Below are positions 10,676 to 20,545 of a stretch of 64,000 nucleotides of DNA, in pieces; the stretch's first letter is position 1; every line of letters begins with the position of its first letter. The notes beneath the pieces are model-generated. The model saw only the letters and a list, made by a program, of their open reading frames with translations. It was not told the origin of the DNA and made no database searches. A program made the translations under genes and the position numbers. Origin of the DNA: Yarrowia lipolytica (lineage: Eukaryota; Ascomycota; Dipodascomycetes; Dipodascales); contig NC_090772.1 of NCBI RefSeq assembly GCF_001761485.1, positions 2,540,501 to 2,604,500 on the forward strand. The letters run 5' to 3'.

Positions 10676-13175
10676 TGTGTTGATGTGTGAGTTGAGAAGC
10701 TCGATGCTAAGATATGGCATCCAGAGGGAGCAGATCGGGGGTTTAAATATATCGGTCTACACGCGGTCCTTTTTGTGATTTTTCAAATCTTAGGGCCCTC
10801 GTTTTTGCGGAACATAAGCTAAACTTTCCGCGCCTCTGCAGAATTCCTGCATTAGTCTATGCAAGAGGATGGTGGTTCTTATCAAAACGCCAACATCTGA
10901 GCGGCGATTGCCTAATTAGGAAGGTGTAGCAGTCGAGCGACACCCACGCAAGAGTCTTGACAACAGGTCTACTCCGCACCCAAGGCCGCTGTTGGGGGAT
11001 TGTTGGCATTGCACAAACCAGTAGTGTCTTCTGGGGCCGGTTTCATGTCATTTTTGTGACAGATGGGCAATTTTTGCCCGTCCAGTGTGCCGTCTGTTGC
11101 CACAGTCTCACAGTCTCCCACCCAGCTAAGCGCACGTATCTCTCTACCCCAGAATTGGGATAAGGGTAGGGGCTGCGAAGCCTTAAATTAAGCTGATAGT
11201 AAAGTCCGGTGTTCGAAACCTGGACAGGACCAAATTATTTGGAGCTATTGAGGTTGGGTTTTGGGCCGGGAACTGCAGATAGGAGTCGCCACACGTTATT
11301 TCTACAATGTGTCCGGTTTCTGGTCTTATCTGCTCACTCCATCTGGAGATACAGGTCCTCTTGTTTTTCGATTACACTATCATTTATTCGTCCTGAGGCT
11401 CAGCATTAGCTGCATTCTAATGCACTATTGAAACCCAAACCAACAGCCATGACTGATTAAACGTTTCCCCACAAATCGCAGACAAGCAGTGTGTGGACAA
11501 AACCAGTAGGGTAACGTCCCGGCCGATGTAACAAGTGGGTAGGACGCCCGATTTACGACCGGCGAGAGGGGAGTGTGGAGAAGCGGTGATATAGCAGAGC
11601 GAGCCAGGGGTCCGGTGACGGGTTCAGCAATGGACACAGTGACCCAGTTCGGCTGACAGCAGTAATAAGCCATTAGATCGGACAGAGTCTGTCTGTCTTT
11701 CTTGGGCGTATCAATAACCACCGCATCTGTCAGCACCCTGTTGAGGTAGCTGGGACTATCTCGACTCGAGTCTGGTCAAGGTACTGTACGCACTTGTGTC
11801 ATTGCGTTATGGTGAGTGCCGGGCGTCTGTATGTATTTGGAGGTGGTTGTGGTTCTCAAGACGTTCAGAGGGCACTTTGACGCGGCACTCCGAGGACGTC
11901 AGAGGACTGAGGACTCGAGCTACAGTACGAGTACTTATAGAAACCGATATTTGCTCGTCGAGCTGGCTCGTTGAGCTATGGTCTGAGATCTTGAGTAGTC
12001 TTACCCTGATACAGCAACCCACAGCCCAACATGTCATTGTTCAGCACCATTCCAAGATGAAGACCAATTCACGGATACGACTGAAATGTGTGTCTCATAG
12101 TTCATGGCACACTTTATTCATGGATCTCGTAATCAGAATGGTACACTTTGTTCGTGAATCTCTTCATTTTTCCATTCGTGCGCCGCATTCTTACTCACTT
12201 GTCTGTACCGACCACCATTGGATATCTCGTTATCTAGCTTTCAACTCTACCAGTGCCAAAAACGACGATCGGACGTTGAGGCAGGAATTGCAACTCCGAC
12301 ACCTCCGAAAACGTCCTGCTAAGCGCCCTAATCGCAGACCTGATAACTAGGCTGACACGTCTTGGCAATCTAATCGCATTACATAAACCGTTGGTCACAC
12401 CTTGGTCATGATCGACACCATTTGTCATCTATCTACACGTCCAGACACACCATTTGTCTTGTTTCTTGTTTCCGCGGTGAACCTACTTGCAGGCCCTTGC
12501 ACTACCAACGCCCACCGCGCTTATCTCGGAACAGCCATCCTCAATAGGCAACACTAAGTGTTTCGGAGGCGGCAAACTCTACCCAAATCGGGCAGTGCTA
12601 TGCGAAACCCGGACTCACACTGTGAAAACAGTGGCCTCATATTTGGCCCTTCCATAACCGAGTCTGGGAGGCAGAAACGAGATATCAGGGCGAGTAACTG
12701 CTGGTTCGAGTTTTTGTGTGTACTTGTACCTGTACAGATATCACACGCAAAAATCGCGCAAAAATGAGCCTCTTTCTTTTTTATTAAGTCACATTCTTGA
12801 CTCGAACCTGCAACAAGTGAGGTCCTGTTTATGGACACTGTTTGGGTGATATATGCAGTGAGGGGCTACTTGTACAGTAAATCGCGATTTTCATTATTTG
12901 TGGAAAAAATAAATAAAAACCAAAAATAATAAAATAATTGAAAAATATGGACACATTACGACTGCTCAAACTTGTATCATGTTGCACTTGCATCAAGTAT
13001 TGGACCCCAAGAGTATGTACTGTGTTGTACTGTATGTACATACTATCCACATGGTCGTCTATCTAAAGACACGCAATTTGGCTTGTATCAATAATATCAT
13101 TCTATCAGTTCATTATGTACTAAATCATTGCGCAAGAGAAGCCCAGATAGAGAGCAAACCACTCTTATCAACGCC
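10676..13175. other. 2.5 kb spacer without a recognised gene
   Basis: The left end is the amine oxidase promoter and the right end is the 3' flank of the zinc transporter gene. An open frame at 11796-12350 has no ATG in its first half and no family resemblance. A hairpin at about 11200-11225 contains GTTCGAA, as tRNA T-arms do, but no cloverleaf can be drawn round it. An AT-rich block lies at 12895-12960. Confidence 0.5.
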
Positions 13176-13225
13176 TATCAGGCGTCAATCTGGATAAACA
13201 TATCAGGCGTCAATCTGGATAAACA
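13176..13225. repeat. perfect 25-bp tandem duplication at the end of MSC2
   Basis: Bases 13176-13200 and 13201-13225 are identical. The right copy holds the last codons and the TGA of the zinc transporter gene; the left copy repeats those bases just downstream of the stop. Confidence 0.95.
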
Positions 13226-15596
13226 CATCCTTGACGTGATCCTGCTGCATCCGCTGTAGAATGGTCTGTTTCACCTGCTTGGAACTGGCATCCTGCTGCA
13301 ACTTGACGTGAATTGTGCCTCGAACGGCTCCTCCATCGCTCCAGAACCGAGGCTCATCGTATGAAGCAACTCCCGGCATGACAGAAATGTCGTTCAGGAT
13401 GTTTCGAATCGTGTACTCCTGCGAGTCTGTCAGAGACAGAAGCAGAGTCTTGGCTGCCGTGCTCACAAGAGGTAGAGCAGACAGGAAAATCAAAATAGCA
13501 ATAAGCATAGAAGCCAGAGGATCGAAACCCGACCAGCCAAAATACCACGTGAGGATAGTTGAGATAATCACTCCAACCGATCCAAGAGTGTCGGCCATAA
13601 TATGCAGGTAGATACCATAGGTGTTGGAGTTGTGCTCAGAATGGTCATGTCCTCCATGGCTGTGCCCGTGGGAGCACTCCTCACCTGGGGCATGACCGTG
13701 ATTGAACACAACAATGCCAACAATGTTCACTAGCAGACCCAGTGCAGAGACAACAAGGAGCTCGGCAGTTCTCTCAAGCTCAACGGGATTGTAAATACGC
13801 CCAAGGGCCTCGATACACACTCCTCCAGCAATAGCCACCAGAAGGCAGCCGTTTGTGAATCCGCTGACAGTCTCCACCTTGCCCAGACCGTAAGGGAAAC
13901 GGGACGAGGGGGGCAGCTTGGACAGAATCGAGGCAACAAGACCCACCATGAGAGCGAGACAGTCGAAGAACATGTGGATGGAGTCGGACAGGAGACCCAG
14001 AGAGTGCGAGAGGATGGAGTAGAGAAGCTGGATCAACATGAAGGAGAAATTGAGCAGCAGAAAGTAGAAAATGTTTCGTGTATCGCTGTGACTGATTATC
14101 GAGTCGATTAATCCTGGTCGCTTTTTGATAGACTTATCGGAAGCGTCCTCTCCATCTTCCGAAACCAGAGTGGGAACGAAGATGGACAATCCACAAACAA
14201 GAGCCTCGGAGGGAGTTGCACGGGACTTGATGGACAGATCCAGAGTGAAGCCAATAAGGGACGAAAAGACACCGTTAATTCGGTTGGGCTGCAAGTCTCG
14301 CTTGGCAATAAGAAACACACCACAAGAGCCACAAGCGACAACAAGCAGGATGATCTGCTCGATTGTAAGAGACACAAAGAGAGCGGTGGGAATTGTGATG
14401 AGCAGACCCAGAGGGATAGCCTGAGAGCTTGGAGTCTCAAGGTTCTGCTGAAGAACAAAGACAGCCACACCAAGAGCGAGATATCCGATTGCAAAGTCCA
14501 GGAGAGGGCCTCCCTCCACGACGACATCGTGCGCAATCGAAATGAGCAGATACACCAGGTACTGCCAGGACGATCTCCACTCTGGGACCTTCTTGAGAGG
14601 GACGTTCAAGGACACGAAAACAATGGCAGTGACTCGAGTGGTTCCTAGAAAGATGGCCGAAATGACAAGAGCAAAGATCCCCGCCGTCAGGACCACGGTA
14701 TTTCGAGCTCCCTTCCTTGTGCCGATAGTATGCTTGATTCCAAAGAGACGGAACACACCCGCCCAAAAAGTCGTGCATCCTGCCACCAGCAGTGCAGAAA
14801 CAATAGGCGAGAGCACATTGAGCTGGAGACAAAGAAGCGAGGTTGCCAACAACGAGGTCGGCAGCGAGATGAACGACGGAATTGACTGTAGTAATGATGA
14901 CAGTGGCGGAATGTGGATTTGCAGATCGGGTATCTCTCTGGGATCATGGCTGTGGCTGTGTCCATGACCGTGAGAACAACTTCCATGGTCGTGAGTATGT
15001 GTATGTGTATTGGTGAGGTTGTGATCGTGAGAATGATCGTGACCATCATGGGTATGCTTGTGGTCGTGTGTATGAGCATGGGCATGGCTGTGATCATGAA
15101 TGTGGTCCTGAGTATGGTCGTGAATGTGGTCGTGAATGTGGTCGTGAATGTGGTCGTGAGTGTGGTCGTGAGTATGGTCATGGATATGACCCAGAGGATC
15201 GTAAACCGGAATTCTGGGTTCGTTCAAATCACAGTCGTGGTTGTGGATAACGTGATCGCACTCCTGTTTCAACGTGTCCAGCTCCACAGCCGCTTCTTCT
15301 CGGTCCTCAGAGTTGCGGATCTCTCCATTCACCAAAGTTCTTCTCCGACTCCGCATCGGCAGAGCCTCATCATAGCCCTCCTTTACCGGGTCCAGCTTGC
15401 TCTCAAGTGTGTGGTGGTGGAAGTCGTTCAGCAGCTCGGGCACATTGAGAATACCCCATGAAGGCGTTCTCATAGGCCCTGCAGACGACGGTCCACTGGA
15501 ATTGGCGCCGAGATTGCCGTACTTTTTCGCTTTGGCCATCTGGTCGGAAAATGACTCCGGCATGTCGATCTTAAGCCCCGTCGGTCTTTGGCTCAT
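13203..15596 (-). CDS. MSC2: CDF-family zinc transporter, Msc2-like
   Basis: The 797-residue product has the plan of Msc2/ZnT5 zinc transporters: an N-terminal extension with many membrane spans (about residues 225-500) followed by a standard cation-diffusion-facilitator unit. In the C-terminal unit the metal-site pairs H..D appear in SDSIHMFFD and in LHIMADTLGSV, and a His-rich loop (HGHSHGGHDHSEH) lies between two spans. Msc2 in budding yeast pairs with Zrg17 to move zinc into the endoplasmic reticulum lumen; that role is carried over here by homology. A notable feature is a second His-Asp-rich tract at residues 137-218 before the first span, encoded by a tandem DNA repeat. The start is the first ATG of the frame. 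A 25-bp duplication repeats the end of the gene just past the stop. Confidence 0.88.
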   Translation of the reverse strand: MSQRPTGLKIDMPESFSDQMAKAKKYGNLGANSSGPSSAGPMRTPSWGILNVPELLNDFHHHTLESKLDPVKEGYDEALPMRSRRRTLVNGEIRNSEDREEAAVELDTLKQECDHVIHNHDCDLNEPRIPVYDPLGHIHDHTHDHTHDHIHDHIHDHIHDHTQDHIHDHSHAHAHTHDHKHTHDGHDHSHDHNLTNTHTHTHDHGSCSHGHGHSHSHDPREIPDLQIHIPPLSSLLQSIPSFISLPTSLLATSLLCLQLNVLSPIVSALLVAGCTTFWAGVFRLFGIKHTIGTRKGARNTVVLTAGIFALVISAIFLGTTRVTAIVFVSLNVPLKKVPEWRSSWQYLVYLLISIAHDVVVEGGPLLDFAIGYLALGVAVFVLQQNLETPSSQAIPLGLLITIPTALFVSLTIEQIILLVVACGSCGVFLIAKRDLQPNRINGVFSSLIGFTLDLSIKSRATPSEALVCGLSIFVPTLVSEDGEDASDKSIKKRPGLIDSIISHSDTRNIFYFLLLNFSFMLIQLLYSILSHSLGLLSDSIHMFFDCLALMVGLVASILSKLPPSSRFPYGLGKVETVSGFTNGCLLVAIAGGVCIEALGRIYNPVELERTAELLVVSALGLLVNIVGIVVFNHGHAPGEECSHGHSHGGHDHSEHNSNTYGIYLHIMADTLGSVGVIISTILTWYFGWSGFDPLASMLIAILIFLSALPLVSTAAKTLLLSLTDSQEYTIRNILNDISVMPGVASYDEPRFWSDGGAVRGTIHVKLQQDASSKQVKQTILQRMQQDHVKDVFIQIDA
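14995..15187 (-). repeat. coding minisatellite for a His-Asp tract
   Basis: Repeated units coding for His-Asp-His-(Ile/Thr) fall in the cytosolic N-terminal tail of the zinc transporter. Near-identical 12-bp units around 15110-15180 suggest growth by slippage. Such tracts commonly bind zinc. Confidence 0.8.
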
Positions 15597-16154
15597 GCTG
15601 GTTGCTGTGTAGGAAGTTGTCGTGTTATATAGTCAAGTCTCGTTGTCGAGGTGATGATACATGTGTGTGGTTATGCACTATTGGTAACCTTAAAACGTGT
15701 ATGACGTAGGAGATTTAGATTCGAAGGAGATTCAGATTCGAAGGAGATTGCAGACCGCGCAAAAAGAGTGATAAATGCACTGTACACTGAATAACCAAGC
15801 CATTTCATTACATGTCACGTGAATCTATGGAACAAAACGGACTATGTCCGTGTTTTGGCCGCACAACGGTTTCTGTTCTAGCCCGCCCTTAGTTTTTTTT
15901 TTTCTGCATATACATTCATTTAATTATAACTTTGCCGTGAAAGAATAACCTTTGAAATGAGGTGTTCTATTGTTGCGTGTTGAACTCGCACTAAAAAGTT
16001 AAAACCAGACTTGATTTGTAGGGAGTGCTTCCTTCGATATGCCGTGTTTAGACAAATTTGCAACCGGCTTTGAGAAAGTCAGAAAAAAAATCGGAGAAAA
16101 CTAGAAAATGAACGAAAAAACAACAGAAATCATCTCCATGTAAATATATTCCGA
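15597..16154. other. spacer: MSC2 promoter and CIA1 3' flank
   Basis: A TATATA lies near 15635 on the minus side for MSC2. A direct repeat of AGATTCGAAGGAGATT occurs near 15715-15750. The rest is AT-rich 3' flank of CIA1. No gene is seen. Confidence 0.6.
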
Positions 16155-17153
16155 TCAAACCTCCCAGATATTCACAACTCCGTCATCGCCAGAAGTAACC
16201 AACTTGTCGTCCAACCAAACGACATCGTTCACTTCATAGACACCATGAGCGTTCTCGACCTCAGACTCAACCACCCACTGGCCAGGACCGTTCTCCTTGT
16301 AGACCACAAGCTTACCGTCGGCACCGGTGGAGGCGATTCGTCCGTTCTTGTTCCATGCAACAGAGTAGATGGCTCGAGTGTGTGCTTCAGGCAGAGTAGC
16401 CTGCTGAATCCACTCCTCAGAGAGAGGATCAGCCCGGAAAGCAGGTCGGATGCCGGAGTGGTCACCTGTACCTCCAACCTGTCCCTCCTTTTTCCACACA
16501 ATGCATGTTTTGTCGTCCGAACAGCTGACTAGTCTGAGATCAGAACCCTCAGAGGGCTCAAAAGCACACCCCCAAACAGTGGACTCATGTCCTCCGAGGT
16601 CGGCAACACAGATCCAATCGTCGTCGTCCTCGCGCCATAGCCGCACGGTATCGTCGTAACTGGCACTGGCAAACACCATCTCTGAAGGGTGCCAGGCGAC
16701 ATGCTTCACGTCTTGAGTGTGGTCCTGCAGCACAGATATACACTCGAACTCGTCATTCATGTCGTCAGCCTCCCACACCCATATACTCTTGTCTCGGGAA
16801 CATGTGGCGAGCAGCTGGCCGTCACATGACCAGCTGACTCCCTTGACCTCGTTTTCGTGGCCCTCAATAGCCGCCAAAAACTGCCACTCGTCGTCCTCTT
16901 TGCCCCAGATGCTGACTGTGGAGTCGAAGCTTCCGAGCGCCAGCGACGGGGACGAGCCGCTGGGCTTCCAGGCCACTGAGCGCACAGATCGGTTGTGGCC
17001 CTCGGTGATGGTCGTCACCAGCTCCCAGTTGTTTGTGTTGTAGATTCGCACAGTTTTGTCGCCCGAGCACGTGGCCAGAAGAGGCAGGTTGGGGTGGACG
17101 GACGCTGCCCACGCCCGGTCCGTGTGTCCTTTCAGTGCCTTGATCAGCTGCAT
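16155..17153 (-). CDS. CIA1: Cia1, WD40 scaffold of cytosolic iron-sulfur protein assembly
   Basis: The 332-residue protein is a seven-bladed WD40 propeller with hardly any extra sequence, starting directly with the first repeat ([15 protein letters not shown]). This short, all-propeller form and the motifs [22 protein letters not shown] and [11 protein letters not shown] are typical of Cia1/CIAO1. Cia1 acts in the cytosol and nucleus in the CIA targeting complex (with Cia2 and Met18), handing Fe-S clusters to proteins such as DNA polymerases and helicases. The length equals that of the family. The gene is divergent from CYC2 across a 519-bp spacer. Confidence 0.93.
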   Translation of the reverse strand: MQLIKALKGHTDRAWAASVHPNLPLLATCSGDKTVRIYNTNNWELVTTITEGHNRSVRSVAWKPSGSSPSLALGSFDSTVSIWGKEDDEWQFLAAIEGHENEVKGVSWSCDGQLLATCSRDKSIWVWEADDMNDEFECISVLQDHTQDVKHVAWHPSEMVFASASYDDTVRLWREDDDDWICVADLGGHESTVWGCAFEPSEGSDLRLVSCSDDKTCIVWKKEGQVGGTGDHSGIRPAFRADPLSEEWIQQATLPEAHTRAIYSVAWNKNGRIASTGADGKLVVYKENGPGQWVVESEVENAHGVYEVNDVVWLDDKLVTSGDDGVVNIWEV

Positions 17154-17672
17154 TTGGTGGTGATGTCAAGATGATGGTAGTGAGTAATAGCCTGCAGGCT
17201 TGCACTAGAAAGTTAAACTGATGGCGTCGAGACCTGGCAGTGAGGACAGTCGAGACCGTCAAGAGCCTGAGATCGGAGGGTGTTTGAATATTGGTTCAAC
17301 TGGATTTTCCGCGGTATATATTTTGAAACTATTTTCGTTTTCTCTTGCACTTCTTCGTCGCCTTTCGTAGGGAGTGGTGTATCATGTTCAGGGAAAAAAG
17401 TGAAATAAAGGCTGAACAACATTCTGTAAATGCGTCAAAAATCGGGGAAAAATATGAAAAAATGAAAAGAAGTCAACAAGAGCTTTATGAAATTACCGAA
17501 TAAACACATAATTTCAACGACTTTGTCAAATATCTAGCCTCTAGAACTCCCGTTTTATCACCGTCGTCTAACTTCTGTCCTCTAAAGTTCACATTTGGTA
17601 AACTTAATCAACGCACGGTAGAAACGAAACTGCAGCATCTGAAAAACTCCACAGACTCCGCAACTCACACAA
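17154..17672. promoter_or_regulatory. divergent promoter region CIA1 / CYC2
   Basis: This 519-bp region serves two genes read outward. A minus-side TATATA (about 17315) could serve CIA1. I see no clear shared regulatory element. Confidence 0.5.
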
Positions 17673-19097
17673 ATGTTCCGCATAGGACTAATTGGACTCC
17701 GGGCCAGCCGGCCTGTGCTACTGAAGCCGATCCAAAGACCCCAGCTTCTGTTTCGGCCGGTGTCTCCCTTCACAACTGGACGACATCTGTTCCAGAAAGA
17801 TGCTCACAACGACCACCCCAAGAAGGATGCTGAAAACAAGCCCGAAAACGACAAGGAGCAGTCCAACGAGATGGTAAAGAAAGACACCACGTTTGATCAG
17901 CTCCCCCACATCCCTGATCCCAAGGCCGAGGCTTTGGCGAAGAAAAACGGCTACGTCCCCGCCAAAGAGTGGGTCCGAGAGTCGTTTGAGATGCCTAAAA
18001 CTGACGTGCGACGGCCCCATATGCTGAAATGGAAGGCCCTAGACGGCCATGGACCCAAACTGTTTGCCCTCGCGGTCATTCTGTGGATCATTTGGTGTGC
18101 TTACATGGTTACTGGACGAGGAGGTAACGAGGGAGGAGAGACTACTCTGGCAAACAACGCCTTTGTCAAGTACAAGATTGTCAAGAAGATGAAGATCAGC
18201 GACGACGTGGAGCTGATTGAATTTAAGGGACCGGAACGATCCATGCTCCAGCCCAAGTATGCAGAGTACTGGGATGGTCACAGAATGTTTTCTGTTCACA
18301 TTAGACAGCCTGACGTGCAGGTTGTACGATCCTACACTCCTCTACCCGTTTACATGATGCAGGATGTTGATGGAAAGGATCCTTTGGTCAAGATCATCAG
18401 TTGGGATACCGACTACAATGGCTTTTGCATGATCATCAAGAAGTACGAGAACGGAGAAGTCGCAAAGTGGATCCAATCCCTGCCAATTGGCACCGATGTG
18501 GACATTCGAGGTCCATTTATTGATGCTGTCATTCCGGAAATTCCTGCTGACGTTAAGCCTCCCAGAGCTCCCATGGAGGATATGCCCAGTCGAATCCCGG
18601 CTGACTGGAAGTACCTGGACGTTCCCAAACCCGACAACCTGGTCTTCTTTGCTGGAGGAACCGGAATCGCCTCTGTTTTGCAGGCCCTTTTGTCTACCAA
18701 TCCTCCTCGAGGCTGCGTCGACATTCACTACTCTGTGCGAACCCGTGATGAGGTCCCCTTTGAACGTCTTCTCTACTTTCTGCAAAAGCTCGGTCGAATC
18801 CGACTCTTCATGTACGTGGACAAGGAAAACAAGTTCATCTCGAGTAAGGACATTCCCCAACCTGCTCCTTTGAACATCAAGCCCAACACTGATACCACCG
18901 ACTACAACAACGCTCTGGAGCAGGCAGCGGCCCAGAAGAAGGACAAGAACCGCCAGGGACCTGTCTATGCATACGTTTGTGGCCCTGACGGTTACGTCAA
19001 CTACATGGCTGGTCCTCGAACCTATGATGGTCAGGGACCTGTCAAGGGTCTGCTTGGACAAAAGGGATGGACCAATGACAATGTTCGAAAGATGTAG
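17673..19097 (+). CDS. CYC2: Cyc2-like mitochondrial flavoprotein of cytochrome c biogenesis
   Basis: The 474-residue product has a basic, Arg-rich mitochondrial presequence, one membrane span at about residues 130-147 (FALAVILWIIWCAYM), and then a ferredoxin-NADP-reductase-type module. In that module RSYTP (219-223) binds FAD, GGTGI (328-332) is the nucleotide loop, and CGPDG near residue 443 is the usual C-terminal motif. In budding yeast Cyc2 sits in the inner membrane facing the intermembrane space and reduces haem for its attachment to cytochromes c. The one-span plus reductase layout is that of Cyc2; the alternative, cytochrome b5 reductase, lacks the long N-terminal region. Confidence 0.85.
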   Translation: MFRIGLIGLRASRPVLLKPIQRPQLLFRPVSPFTTGRHLFQKDAHNDHPKKDAENKPENDKEQSNEMVKKDTTFDQLPHIPDPKAEALAKKNGYVPAKEWVRESFEMPKTDVRRPHMLKWKALDGHGPKLFALAVILWIIWCAYMVTGRGGNEGGETTLANNAFVKYKIVKKMKISDDVELIEFKGPERSMLQPKYAEYWDGHRMFSVHIRQPDVQVVRSYTPLPVYMMQDVDGKDPLVKIISWDTDYNGFCMIIKKYENGEVAKWIQSLPIGTDVDIRGPFIDAVIPEIPADVKPPRAPMEDMPSRIPADWKYLDVPKPDNLVFFAGGTGIASVLQALLSTNPPRGCVDIHYSVRTRDEVPFERLLYFLQKLGRIRLFMYVDKENKFISSKDIPQPAPLNIKPNTDTTDYNNALEQAAAQKKDKNRQGPVYAYVCGPDGYVNYMAGPRTYDGQGPVKGLLGQKGWTNDNVRKM

Positions 19098-19324
19098 AAT
19101 GTAAATAGCAAATAGAAGTAACGATGAAAATGATGAAAACGATGAAACGACGGAAACGATGAAACGACGGAAACAATAAAAACCCTCTTAGTATAAATAT
19201 TCACGATTAGAATACAATTGTATATAATACTGTGCGATCCATTTCCTACAATCATGCATATTATCTAAGTTTCGGTGTGACATGATTTAGTCTTGGAATT
19301 TTCAGACCCAACATTCTCCATCCA

Positions 19325-20437
19325 ATGTCGACAGTTGTCAACGCTGCGGCGTCGCTGAGCCTGGCCCTGCCCAAGGCCTCGACCATATTCTCCATGATCC
19401 AGCCCACCGGCGTTTTCCACCTCGGAAACTACCTCGGAGCTGTCCGAGGATGGGCTGATGTTGCAAAGGCCAACCCCGACCCTACAACCGAGATTTTCTT
19501 TGGAGCCGCCGACCTGCACGCAATCACCATGCCCAAGGACCCCAAACAGCTGCAGGAGTGGCGACACGACGCCCTGGCGTCTATTCTGGCTGCAGGAATC
19601 GACCCCGACCGATGCTCCGTCTTCTTCCAGTCAGCTATCCCCGAACACACCCAGCTCTACTGGGTGCTCTCCAACAGCATTGGAATGGGCTACCTGAACC
19701 GAATGGTGCAATGGAAAAGCAAAGCGGGAGTGGCAGAGTCCGCCTCTTTCTTCGAAGACTCAGAGCTACTCTCACAGCTCAAGCACGGCTTGTTTTCTTA
19801 CCCTGCTCTGCAAGCAGCCGACATTCTCATGTACAAGTCCACCCATGTGCCTGTTGGAGAAGACCAGAGCCAGCATCTGGAGCTCACCCGAGCCGCAGCC
19901 CAGTCCTTCAACGCCCAGTACGCCTCCAAAAAGAAACCCTTCTTCCCCATCCCTACTACACTATTTGCGCCTACCAAGAAGATTGCTTCTCTCAGAGACC
20001 CCTCCAAAAAGATGTCCAAGAGCGATCCCAACAAAATGGCCTCCATTTTCATCACAGAGAGCCCCGAGCAGATCTACAAGAAGTTCAAGTCTGCAGTTAG
20101 TGACTCTGACCCGGCTCCTTTCCTCTACGACCCTGAGAATAGACCGGGCCTGTCTAACCTCATGACTATCATGGCAGGTGTACAGAGAGTCTCTATTGAG
20201 GACGTGGAAAAGAACATTGCCGATATCAAGACATTTGGAGAACTCAAGAAAACCGTGTCCGATATCGTGGTCGAGGATCTGGCTCCCGTTCGATCCGAGT
20301 TCGACAGACTCAAGAACGATAGAGCCTACCTCGAAAGCATTGTCAATAAGGGCAACCTCAAGGCCAGAGAAAAGGCCTCCAAAACCCTCAAGGAGGTCTA
20401 CGACCTGATCGGATTCGGTAACGTGCCCACCAAATAA
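19325..20437 (+). CDS. MSW1: mitochondrial tryptophanyl-tRNA synthetase
   Basis: The 370-residue protein is a bacterial-type class I TrpRS, as expected for the mitochondrial enzyme: it charges mitochondrial tRNA-Trp with tryptophan at the cost of ATP. The HIGH-type motif is HLGN (32-35) within TGVFHLGNYLGA, and KMSKS is at residues 229-233. The tryptophan-binding DILMYKS and GEDQSQHLELTR stretches are intact. Length equals the bacterial and mitochondrial family and is much shorter than the cytosolic enzyme. The first ATG gives a short N-terminal stretch (STVVNAAASLSLALPKA) that is a plausible, weak presequence. It follows CYC2 on the same strand with 227 bp between them. Confidence 0.93.
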   Translation: MSTVVNAAASLSLALPKASTIFSMIQPTGVFHLGNYLGAVRGWADVAKANPDPTTEIFFGAADLHAITMPKDPKQLQEWRHDALASILAAGIDPDRCSVFFQSAIPEHTQLYWVLSNSIGMGYLNRMVQWKSKAGVAESASFFEDSELLSQLKHGLFSYPALQAADILMYKSTHVPVGEDQSQHLELTRAAAQSFNAQYASKKKPFFPIPTTLFAPTKKIASLRDPSKKMSKSDPNKMASIFITESPEQIYKKFKSAVSDSDPAPFLYDPENRPGLSNLMTIMAGVQRVSIEDVEKNIADIKTFGELKKTVSDIVVEDLAPVRSEFDRLKNDRAYLESIVNKGNLKAREKASKTLKEVYDLIGFGNVPTK

Positions 20438-20545
20438 CCAAGCGAAACCAACTGCATTAAAGCTATTTAAACTGTATAAATATATAGACTACATAATTAA
20501 CATCTCCACAGAAGCAATATTAGACGAAAGCTCTCTGGTAGTTTT

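Noticed and set aside
9203-10690. 495-codon plus-strand frame opposite the amine oxidase gene
   Set aside because: It is the antisense of a strongly coding gene with a CGA/CTC codon bias that leaves the complement open; the valine/glycine-rich text resembles no protein.
11196-11230. Hairpin with GTTCGAA that looks like a tRNA T arm
   Set aside because: The stem has a bulge and no matching D, anticodon or acceptor arms can be drawn.
11796-12350. 184-codon open frame in the spacer after the amine oxidase
   Set aside because: It has no ATG in its first 85 codons, no family resemblance, and codon use unlike the neighbouring genes.
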